From Paratinospora sagittata (taxonomy: Eukaryota > Streptophyta > Magnoliopsida > Ranunculales > Menispermaceae), in NCBI GenBank assembly GCA_035771175.1, contig CM069608.1, positions 28,768,019 through 28,832,018 on the forward strand: a stretch of DNA of 64,000 nucleotides, read 5' to 3'. This document shows, piece after piece, positions 54,319-64,000 of the stretch. Within the stretch, counting starts at the first letter, position 1; each line of letters starts with the position of its first letter. The notes under the pieces are model-generated. The model saw only the letters and a list, made by a program, of their open reading frames with translations, ran no database searches and was not told where the DNA came from. The translations under genes were made by a program, and so were the position numbers.

Positions 54319-55916
54319 AGACTTTCATCGTTCCGAGCAAAGGAAAAACATAACTAAACACTCATGATTATCATAACCATTCTAAAGTCACAAAATCGCA
54401 CAAATAAAGACTTAACTCTATGTTATAAACACATACATGGCCTCCAAGATCACACCAAAAGAATATTTGTTTCTAGGAAGAATTTCAAGTGTACATAGTT
54501 GTCTAGAATTTTAACCCAACTCTAACCGAGTTTCACCTTTGATTCTTACACACATAAGTACACAACTAATCTCATCAAAGTAATCATGCAAGTCATGAAC
54601 AAGTGCAAACAAGTGTTAAGTGTAGGATCTCAAACTATATAATTTAGGTTGGAACTCCATAGGCAAGTTTTTCACACCACTCTCCACTAATGTAGATTAC
54701 ACACCATTCAAAATCAGTAGGTCTTTCATGGGTTTTAATGTAAGGCTTAGATTCAAAGGTAGGAAAAATAGAAACATTATAGCTCAAAATGCCCTAAACA
54801 CTTTGATCAATTACTAACATCCACTACATTACATTTGAAACCAAAACCTCTTTTCAACACATATATCTCTCAAATATTCTCATTCTTTTGTTTTCTTTTT
54901 ATCATCATTCACTTTTCTTTTATAGAATGCTACACCCCCAAACTTGCTTCTTTTTACACATAGATGTTACACCCTTTTCTTCTCTTTTTCATCTTCTTTT
55001 CTTTTTCTTCTTCTTTTCTTTTTCTTCTTCTTTTTTCAATACAATTCATAAGCAAACTTACTAAAAATTTCTTCTTTATCACCCTTTTTTCATTTTTTTC
55101 ATTCCGCATTGTTCTTCCTTCCAAATAATAACACTCCAACATGATCAAAGTGTATAAGGTGCATAAGTTGCAAAACAAAAAATTTAAACATGAGAAGCTC
55201 AAAATTCATGATGCATAGGTAACAAAGAAATAGATATTCAACACAAAATGGGAACTATTGATATAATAGAGAATAGGGAGGCTATTTGGCTCAAGCTTTT
55301 CCAAACATGGCCTAAATCATTTTCCTCATAGTGTGTTTTCTAGGATTTTGCCTCGAGTGGTGATCAAACTTGTTCTAGAATCCCTAGAGATCTAAGATAT
55401 GACTTAGCAAGCAAAAGTCCATTTCAAACAATCTTAATCTAATGATCAAAACCATGTACAAATGGTTAAGTCTCTCCAACAATTCCCAGCAAAAATTGGA
55501 TCAAGCACACAGACATATAGGTAACTCTCTACATTATCCTATCGTTTCATATCTCTAAGGTGTTCTCTTGTCATTGGCCCTTCATACATAAGTCTAAAAT
55601 TGTAAAAAATTGTGACCATCAAGCCTAAACTAATGCATACTCAACTAACATACCATGACAAAAATTCAAAACTATCCCCCCAAACTTAAAGCAAGCATTG
55701 TCCTCAATGCATGAAATAAATAAGAAAATATTAGAAAAAATGGAGGCATATAAGAGTGATGGGAGTTTAGAAAACCCCCTGAACCCAAATGGGTGAAGAT
55801 GGCACATGATGCAGTTCATTCGTCTCTCCTATAAGCTCCAAAGAGACCCCCAAACTTGTTTTAGAACCTGAAAAGGGTAAGGAAAACAAAAAAAAAGTCT
55901 ATCAAGTTACGAATTC
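54319..55916 (-). other. 3' untranslated region of Athila copy B
   Basis: Parallel to 1,039-2,620 with a longer CTT-rich tract (54,965-55,030). No env-like ORF. Confidence 0.7.
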
Positions 55917-57290
55917 AAAGCCTATACTACAATGACAAAAAATAAATAAATGAATAAATAAATAAATCAAGCATAAACCAATGGGTTGCCTCCCATCCAG
56001 CGCTTGGTTTAGAGTTGTCAGCCCGACTTTGCTTCATAATGTCGCTTCATGGTTCCCCAAGTGTGATGTGTTCCTCATGTCGCTCCGCTTGGCTAAAATG
56101 ATGTTTTAACCGTTGACCATTTACTCGAAAACATGCACCATCTCCACTTTGTAGCTCCACCGCACCGTAAGGAAAGACTTTAGCAATAGTAAACGGTCTA
56201 ATTCATCTAGATTTAAGCTTGCCCAAAAACAACTTTAGCCTGGAATTGAATTAGAGAACTTGTTGCCCCGGCTCGAAGTCTTTCTTCACAATGTACTTGT
56301 CATGCCATTTCTTGATTCGCTCCTTGTAGATCTCGGCATTTTCATAAGCATCGTTTTGAAACTCTTCCATTTCCATGAGCTGGAGCAATCTTTGATTTCC
56401 AGAAGCCTTCAAGTCATAGTTCAATTTCTTAACCGCCCAAACACAAGCCAGTACGAAGACATCCCAATAGGTGTCTTCAATGCAGTCCGATATACCCACC
56501 AAGCATCATCCAATTTCATTGCCCAATCCTTCGAATTAACATTTACCATATTCTCCAAGATTTGCTTGACTTCTCGATTGCTTATTTCGGCTTGGCCATT
56601 CATTTGTGGGTGATATGCAAGTGCGACCTTATGTTTCACCCCTTACTTGGCAAGGAGAGCATTAAATGACTTGTTACAAAAATAAGTGCCCTCATCACTA
56701 ATGATAGCCTGAGGAGTGTCGAATCTTGTAAAGATATGCTTGTGTAAGAACTTCAACACTACCTTGGGATCATTCATTTTTGTAGCTATGGCTTCAACCC
56801 ACTTGGACACATAGTCCACTGCCAAAAGTATGTATATCTTGCCGAAAGAGGAGGGAAAAGGTCCCATAAAATTGATACCCCATACTTCAAAGTGCTCAAC
56901 CTCCAATATGTTAGTCAAAGGTAATTCATGACGCCTCGAAATATTTCCAAGGCGTTGGCACCTATCACATGTCTTCACAAAGGTGTAGCTATCTCGGAAT
57001 AAGGTAGTCCAGTAAAATCCACTTTGCAAGACCTTAGCCGTCATTCTTGTGGGTCCAAAATGATCGCCATAAAAGGAGGAATGGCACTCATGAAGAATGG
57101 CTTGGATGTCTTCCCCCAGTACACAACGCTGAATCAATTGATCATTGCATCTCTTGAAGAGTAGTAGCTCATCCCACATATAAGACTTGACATCGTGTAA
57201 AAAAAATTTTTTCATTGCATAAGAGAGACCTGGAGGCAATATTCCACATGCTAAGAAATTTTCAAAATTAGCATACCATGGCACTTTCAC
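55917..57290 (-). pseudogene. Athila copy B integrase region of pol
   Basis: Open from 57,290 to 56,643 with the zinc-binding [11 protein letters not shown]...CDRCQ part and the core. As in copy A the first catalytic Asp reads Asn ([10 protein letters not shown]), while ISDEGTYF and QAEISNREV keep the other two positions. A 46-bp deletion after CCCAA at 56,440 shifts the frame in the C-terminal part, and the TGA at 56,203-56,205 is the one seen in copy A. Confidence 0.87.
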
Positions 57291-57347
57291 GCCTACACCA
57301 TATAGTTTTCATCAGGAAAAGTTTTCAGAATTGGTAAGCAAACATCC

Positions 57348-59192
57348 TCAACCACATTGCAATCGGGAAAGATGGTCGACGACAACATTCTCACTTCCTT
57401 TCTTATCTTTGATCTCCAAATCAAATTCTTGCAACAAAAGAATCCAACGAATCAATCTAGACTTGGCGTCCTTCTTAAACAAGTAACGAATAGTCGCATG
57501 ATTGGTATACACAATGACCTTGGACCCAATGATATAAGATCGAAACTTGTCGCATGAAAATACAACCTCTAATAATTCTTTCTCTGTCATAGTGTAATTT
57601 TGTTGGGCTCCATCTAAAGTACAACTAGCATAGTAGATAGCCCGAAACATCTTTTCTTTCCGTTGGCCTAACACTACCCCAATAACAAAGTCGCTAGCAT
57701 CGCACATAATTTCAAATGGTTCTTTCCAATCCGGTACAATCATGATGGGGGCCGAGATCAATGTCTTCTTTATCAACTCAAAGGCCTCCACACAAGGATC
57801 ATCAAAAGCAAACGATGCATCTTTCTCAAGCAAGTTGCAAAGGGGCTTAGTAATTTTTGAGAAGTCTTTAATAAACAGCTAGTAAAAACCGGCATGCCCC
57901 AAGAAACTACAAATGCCTTTCACATTCTTAGGATGAAGAAGCTTCTCAATAGCCACTATCTTTGCCTGATCCACCTCAAGATCCTTGGAAGAAACCCTAT
58001 GGCCTAACACTATGCCTTCTTATACCATGAAATGGCACTTTTCCCAATTTAGCACTAAGTTGGTTTCTTCACGTCTTTGAAGCACAAGAGATAGATTATG
58101 AAAGCAATGGTCAAATGAAGTCCCCAAGACTGAAAAATCATCCATAAATACCTCCATTCTTTCCTCAATCATATCAGCAAAAAGGGCCATCATACACCGT
58201 TGAAAAGTCGCCAGTGCATTGCATAAACCAAATGGCATTCTCCGTAAAGAAAATGTGCCATACGAGCAAGTGAAAGTCGTCTTCTCTTGGTCCTCCGGTG
58301 CAATGGCTACTTGATTATAGCCCGAATAACCATCTAAGAAGCAATAGTATTCAAAACCCGCCAATCTATCCAACATTTGATCAATGAAAGGAAGGGAAAA
58401 ATGATCATTCCTTGTGGCCTTATTCAACTTCTTATAATCTATGCAAACACGCCATCCAGTGATTGTTCTTGTTGAAATCAACTCATTATTTTCATTCTTG
58501 ACCACCGTCATCCCACCTTTCTTGGGCACAACTTGTATCGGACTCACCCAAGGACTATCCGAAATGGCATATATGAAATCGGCTTTCAACCACTTCAATA
58601 CTTCACCTCGAACTACTTCTTTCATTGCTGGATTAAGCCTTCGTTGATGTTCAATGGATGGCTTATAGGAGTCCTCCATTAAGATCTTATGCATGCAAAA
58701 TGAGGGGCTTATACCCTTGATATCTGAAATAGACCATCCCAAGGCTGATTTGTGTTCTCTTAGAATTCTCAGTAACTTCTCTTCCTCAACACAAGACAAG
58801 GCTAAAGATGTGATGACCGGGTAGGTAGATTTTTCACCCAAAAAGGCATATGGAATGTGATCGGGAAGAGGTTTCAACTCTAGGGTCGATTCATCCACTT
58901 TACTTGGTGTAGTTTCTTCTAACTCATCCACGTTTGCTCGTGAAGAATCAATCGGTGGTGCTTCAAGAGCAAAAACATATTGCTTAAGTTCTTCATTCTC
59001 GCCCACATCTATACTAATTGAGTTGACAAGACAACTTTCTACTGCATCCTCTGATATAGTCGCCTCATGAATTTCTGTCACACATTTTTCAACTATTTCC
59101 ACTACATCTATCCGATGGCATGTACTCTCCTCCGCTGGAAATTTGAGAGTCTTGTAGATGTTAAACAAGAATTCTTCATCATTAACTCTCAA
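57348..59192 (-). pseudogene. Athila copy B reverse transcriptase and RNase H
   Basis: The longest coding piece of the window: 390 residues (59,192-58,020) run without stop from the linker through WRVCIDYKKLNKATRN, FSLRRMPFGLCNA and the FMDDFSVLG box to a TAA that replaces a Gln codon after HFMV. Stops near 57,960 and 57,880 follow. RNase H (57,833-57,348) is open and complete in outline (CDAS, TEKELLE, DHLSRL), but has TNH where the family has TDH. Copy A has the same Asn. Confidence 0.88.
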
Positions 59193-59331
59193 GGTGAGTT
59201 CCCCTCGTGCACATCTATCAATGCACGTCCGATAGCTAGGAATGGTCTCCCAAGGATCAACGGTATGTCACCATCTTCTTCCATATCCAAAACCACAAGT
59301 CCTCCGGAAAAATAAACTTATCCACCTTTAC

Positions 59332-59808
59332 TTAAACATCTTCAGTAAGTCCTTGAGGATATGTCATTGACTGGTCCGCTAATTGAAGTGAAATGGTAGT
59401 TGGCTTCACTTCTCCAAGTCCCAATCTCCTAAAAATAGAAAGAGGCATAAGATTAATACTTGCACCCAAATCACATAAAACTTTATTAAACTTTAAAGGA
59501 CCAATAGTGCAAGGGATGGTAAAACTCCCTGGATCTTTGAGCTTTTGGGGAAGCTTCTTTTGTAATATCGCACGACACTCCTCGGTAAGCTTCACCATCT
59601 CGTAGGCCTCAAACTTTCTCTTCTTTGCCATCACATCCTTCATAAATTTGACGTAATTGGGCATTTGTTCCAAAGCATCGGCCAATGGGATGTTGATGTG
59701 AATCTTCTTAAATATCTCTAGGAACTTGGCAAATTGCTCATCCAATCTCTTCTTTTGGAATATCAGAGGATAAGGTAAGGAAGGCTTTAATATAGGGGGG
59801 TTATCCAA
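59332..59808 (-). pseudogene. Athila copy B aspartic protease
   Basis: 158 residues with VLCDLGASINLMPLSIFRRL, as in copy A, with few substitutions. Open within itself, cut from neighbours by stops. Confidence 0.85.
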
Positions 59809-60010
59809 AAAAGTAATGGAGCCCGGTCGGTATGGCCTTTCCTTCTATCCATCTTGCTTTTGCTCCTGATGATGTACTTTACTCTCTATATTGCTTGACT
59901 GTGATGATGTGGCCTTCTCATCCTCATTATTCGTTTCAGCCCATTCAACTTCCTTTCCGCTCCGGAACGTGATCGCCTTACATTGTTCCTTGGGGTTGAC
60001 TTGAGTGTTG

Positions 60011-61288
60011 CTAGGAAATGATCCTTTTTGTTGTGCATTTATAGCTGAAGCAAGTTGCCCAATTTTGGATTTCCATATTCTTCATTAAAGTCTCCAAGTT
60101 ATCTATCCTTGACTCGGCCCTATCTTGTTTTGCCTTAGACTTTGCTATGTATCCACTTAAAAGCTCCTCCAAAGAAGGTTTCTTCTCTTGTGCTGGCATA
60201 GACATACCTAGTGGTGGAGGATTCAGAACACTCCTAGTGTTGGAATATGAGAAATTTTCATGATTCCTTATCCCCGGGTGGTATTGGTTTGGAACTTAAG
60301 CATTACTCCTATAGTTATACCCCCGGTTATTCACATAATTTTCTTGCTCTTCAGTAGTTCCTCCACCCAAGTATCCCATGCTTGCTACCGCTACACTCTC
60401 AACGGATGGTTGTTGTGTACTTTGCATTGATGCTATTTGGTTCGACAATGTGGCTAACTGTGCCGAAATTGCAGTCATTGGATCAAGCTCAAGCACTCCA
60501 ACAACTTTCTTTACCAAGGATCTCTCGCTAGGCATTTCATATGTGTTGGAAGCCATTTCTTCCAATAAGTTGAGAGCTCCCTCAGCCGCCTTGCTCATTA
60601 TAGTGCCACCAGTTGCGGCATCTACCAAATTGTGTGTGGCCACTGTCATCACATTATAAAAAATTTGAAGTTGGATCCATACTTCAAAACCATGTTGTGG
60701 GCACTTCCTTAACAACTCCTTAAACCGTTCCCATGCCTCATAGAGTGACTTAGTGTCCAACTACTTGAACTGGCCAATCTCTACTCATAATTGAGTTGTC
60801 TTTGCTAGTGGGAAAAACTTTTGGGAAAAACTTTTGAAGGAATTTTTGCATCAACTCATCCCATGTAGTAACACTCTCAGGTTGCAAACCTTGTAACCAT
60901 GACTTTGCCTTATCCCTCAAACAGAATGGGAACAATCTCAGTCGAATCACATCTTCAGCCACTCCATTGAACTTTACTATACCACACTTCTCCAAGAATG
61001 ATTGTATATGAGTCATCGGATTTTCTATGGGAGAGCCCCCGTACTGATGTTGCTGAACCATTGTGATTAACGTCGGCTTCAACTAGAAATTGTTGGCTGC
61101 AATGGGTGCTCTCACTATTCCAGAGTGGTTGTCATGAATGACGGGCTTGAAATAGTCCCGAAGAAGACGTTGATTATTTCCAGGCTCCATTGCTTCTTGT
61201 TCCACTCTTCTTTCTCTTCGCCTCTGTAACAAAGTACGCTAAATCTCAGGATCTAACGGTACTAGTTCAGCATTCTAGATCGCCGCAT
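60011..61288 (-). pseudogene. Athila copy B gag
   Basis: Same organisation as copy A. Stops shared with copy A lie at 61,239-61,241, 61,083-61,085 and 60,761-60,763. Private lesions are a 1-bp loss near 61,274 and a 13-bp tandem duplication (GGGAAAAACTTTT) at about 60,811-60,836. The gag domain reads DVIRLRLFPFCLRDKAKSWL. Confidence 0.85.
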
Positions 61289-61394
61289 ACACTTCAATCA
61301 ATCCTTTAAAACAAAAACAAAGAAACAAATTCAGAAAAAATACTAGATTAAAATCAAAATCAATTACTAACAATATTGATGAAACTAAAGTGAA

Positions 61395-61414
61395 CAATCC
61401 CCGGCAATGGTGCC
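61395..61414 (-). promoter_or_regulatory. Primer binding site of Athila copy B
   Basis: Identical to that of copy A (TGGCACCATTGCCGGGGATT on the element strand), 7 nt from the LTR. Confidence 0.8.
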
Positions 61415-61421
61415 AAAAACT

Positions 61422-62390
61422 TGTTCTTGAATTTATCGCAAGCTCACGACAGTCAAGTTATAATATACCGAAAGTGAGTCGGGTTATTGCATCCACAAGG
61501 ACAGTTTACTTTACCAATTACTATTTTCACTAATTTTTAACTTTATCTAGCTAATCAAATGGTAGAGTTTCAATAATTAAAAGGCAATTAAAATTTAAAT
61601 CAAACGAATAGAATATGGGAGATATCAAGGATATATGAAAATATCTAGAGACTTGACTTCACCTAACCTTCAATCATATAACTTAGCTACGCTTATTATC
61701 AAATTCCTAATCTATAGGTCAAAATCCGCATGTTTCTAATTCCCTCTCTCGAGTGCCGAATTAAAACGTATAATCAAGAACAGGATTCAATCTCTCGATA
61801 AAACCCTAATTCTCAATAACCCATTAAGTTTCGTGATTTTGCTACAACCTCATGAAACCTTGTAAACCTCTCGATTCTATAACTATTTCATGTCATAATT
61901 CCCCTTATCCAACCTAGAAAACCTTTTCTCGAGTGCCGCCTTCCAAGTTTAGGTTCATTCGATTTGGGGCCAATAAACCAAAAGGATTAAGTGCATGGAA
62001 TCATAAATAAACTATGGAGATTTCATTAATAATGAGCTAAATCTAAAATTAAACCATGACCTCAATTGTTATGCCTAATTCATGGACTTAGCCAATTTTT
62101 GCCTCTTTTCTGGTTAACCTTTGCCACTTCTTGTACAAGTTCTTCTCATCCAAATCTATGACTAATGTATCCAAACACCTACAAGACAAAGCAGATTAAA
62201 TTAATAACTCACTCAAATATAAATTAAATCAAATTTATTAACTAATCAACTAAAGTAATGCATAAAAACCAAATTAATCCTAAATTAACAAATATATTAA
62301 AACTAACATAAACCTATCAAACTAATGCATGAACTGTCCTAAAATACACCTAAAACATGCTTTATAACCTATCTTAAAATGCAACTATCA
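61422..62390 (-). repeat. 5' LTR of Athila copy B, internally deleted
   Basis: 969 bp. Compared with the LTR at 8,148 it lacks 400 bp (9,894-10,293 there) joined at AACCATGAC/CTCAATTG near 62,060, and it lacks the composite insertion, giving the empty site for it near 61,475. Confidence 0.9.
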
Positions 62391-62395
62391 CTTGG
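62391..62395. other. Target-site duplication CTTGG, right
   Basis: Pairs with 52,923-52,927. Confidence 0.85.
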
Positions 62396-64000
62396 ATCAA
62401 ATGAGTGGTACAATCCTTAATCTCTTCATCCATTTGATGCTTCAGAGAATTTTTGATTTATTCTAATATCTCATTCTTCTGTTGCAAATGATTTTGTTCC
62501 AATTTGTTCAGTAGCTGAGACTTTACAAAGATCTCATCTTCTCTAACCTTCCTCAAAAAGTCTTCTTCCTTGAAGAAATAATCAGCAGGCAGATTGGAAG
62601 AAGGATAAGATGGTGAATGGTGATCATACTGATCATGTGAAAAAGAACTCTCCTCTTGAATTTCTTCTACTCCACAATCCTCTTCAGGAAGCTCAGCAGC
62701 AACTTCATGAAATTCTTCATCCTGGCCTTGGGCATCAACATCTTCAACTCCAATGTAGGGTACTATAGCAATTTCATAACTCTTTTCTTCAGTAATTTCC
62801 ATCCCAACTGCCTGCAATTCTTCTTCTGGAATCTCACAAGATCCTCCTTCCTTAAGATCATGGGGTTCCTCTTCCATAAGAACATCCATAAGAAATGGTC
62901 AATCAGAAATTGTTTTTTCTGAGTCAACACCGACTCTCTCTTGAACAGTTTCTTCAATAACTTCTTGAGCTGTCACATGTTCTTCAACAATAACATAAAC
63001 ATCTGGCCGACTTCCTTCATGACACATTAACAGCCTGTTTCATTTGCTCAGTTTGTTTATTCTGAACATCTTGCTCCATCTGAACATCTTCGATGACTTG
63101 TTCAACATGAGCCTCAGTTTGAACTTCTTCGGCTTGAACTGTTTGAGTTTCAACATGTTCAACTTGAGCTTTTACAGCATGATCATTTGGATGATCAGCT
63201 TACTCATTCAGACCATGACCAACTTCTTCTATTTCAGCACGACCAGCATGGTCTCTTTGCTCAGCCTCTATGTTTTTACTGAATTCCACTCCTTGTGGAA
63301 CTTCTGCCATTGGAAACCATTTTTCCAATGTAGGAACATACACATATTTCATTAACTTCACAGTGGTTTGTCCAATGCAGTGATATCTGCTGGTTTCTTT
63401 AACATCTTGTCCATTGAAGTTAATTCCACTTCTCTCAAGCAATGTGGTGAGATACATTCCAAAGGGAAGTCCTCCTCCTCTGTTGTCGATGACATGGATG
63501 AGAATGTGGGCGAGATTGATCTTCTTCTTCTCGAGAATGCTCCATGGCAAGAACAAATCCAGCTTATTTACATTGCCCCTACTTCCTGACTTGGGCTAAA
63601 TAATTTGGGTTATGATGTTATGGATAATTTTGGGAATGAGCTCGAAGGACTGGTTGGTGAGCTTTTTGTCAACACTTACATGTTCTCTCTTTTTGGATAT
63701 GAGGTTCAAGGCTAAAAGGTTGTCATAGCCTGAATATTGAAACTTACCTTTAGTGAAAGAAAGTATATGGGCATTATCATCACTAGGTAATGAAAATGTT
63801 TCAGAGAAGAATTGAGGAGAAACCTCTACAGATTTTCCTTTAACCTTGGATTGTCTCACAAGTTCTGATTTGGGTTTCTCTTAAAGATTTTGGAAGAATT
63901 GACTGACCATATTTGGATACCATCTAGAATGGTAGGGGAGAAGTTTGGTCCAACCCTAGAACTCAAACAAAGGTAGCACATTAAGGTGTGAATTAGTGAA
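62396..64000 (-). pseudogene. Host-element ORF2, copy B side (partial)
   Basis: Same ORF as 10,624-12,243, cut by the window end. Pieces in order on the minus strand: SPQFFSETFSLPSDDNAHIL and FQYSGYDNLLALNLISKKRE (63,859-63,596); INLAHILIHVIDNRGGGLPF, MYLTTLLERSGINF and YHCIGQTTVKLMKY (63,556-63,200); an acidic Glu-rich part (62,889-62,458). The 'plant transposon protein' character (long helical domain with H-V-I-x-N-x-G-G-G-L-P) is clearer here than in the A copy, and the acidic stretch near 62,735-63,040 is missing in A. Confidence 0.62.

Larger units (their letters stand above)
52928..62390 (-). mobile_element. Athila-type Ty3 LTR retrotransposon, copy B (complete outline)
   Basis: Both LTRs, primer site, gag, pol, polypurine tract and 5-bp target duplications are in the window. 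The internal part is 7,119 bp, against 7,125 bp in copy A, and aligns with it throughout. Its 5' LTR has a 400-bp deletion. Further private lesions are a 46-bp deletion in the integrase region, a 13-bp tandem duplication in gag and a 1-bp deletion near the gag start. Shared lesions with copy A are described in the findings. Confidence 0.93.

Overview
This window is plant nuclear DNA, AT-rich and dominated by nested, decayed transposable elements. I can support only one host gene: a MiAMP1-family (Macadamia-type, six-cysteine) antimicrobial peptide precursor at 29,758-30,081 on the minus strand, with a TATA box and a poly(A) signal. That family and the repertoire of Athila, Tekay/Del-like, copia, L1 and MULE elements point to a flowering plant. 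A Macadamia relative is suggested by the peptide but not proven. No rRNA gene, standard tRNA gene, CRISPR array or bacterial system was seen.

Layout. 1-10,623: Athila-type Ty3 element (copy A, minus strand), whose 5' LTR carries a 1.1-kb composite insertion (8,203-9,304) made of repeated tRNA-like modules. 10,624-16,301: the host element of copy A, a copia-type element with a gag-like ORF, a second ORF of the 'putative plant transposon protein' kind, a tRNA-Met primer site and a 2.2-kb LTR. 16,302-21,087: plus-strand Ty3 (chromovirus-like) remnant, split by a 2.56-kb solo LTR with TATGC target duplications. 21,088-25,180: LTR scrap, then a MULE with a plant-mobile-domain ORF and a transposase (minus strand). 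25,181-31,495: sparse DNA with a hAT-like MITE, the MiAMP1-like gene and a GC-richer island. 31,864-34,772: LTR-like block. 37,493-43,349: L1 LINE remnant split by a 1-kb TIR element and a 2.84-kb solo LTR with AACCC duplications. 43,350-52,330: further LTR blocks, including a third Athila LTR and degenerate Ty3 pieces. 52,541-64,000: LTR stub, Athila copy B (52,928-62,390, CTTGG duplications) and its host ORF again.

The main structural result is that 1-~12,000 and ~53,283-64,000 are two copies of one block. Both Athila copies sit at the same point of the same host ORF and share the same stop codons. Their left LTRs match each other, and their right LTRs match each other, better than the two LTRs of one element do. 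The element therefore inserted and died first, and the block was duplicated later. In both copies the first catalytic Asp of integrase and one catalytic Asp of RNase H read Asn, each explainable by CpG decay.

The most unusual sequence is the composite at 8,203-9,304. It has retroviral-type ends (TG...CA, 5-bp target duplication) but contains five tRNA-like A-box/B-box modules in direct repeats closed by an inverted partial unit. The second is a family of short hairpin units (AGGGCGCT...AGCGTCCT) arrayed in the U3 of the copia-type LTRs.
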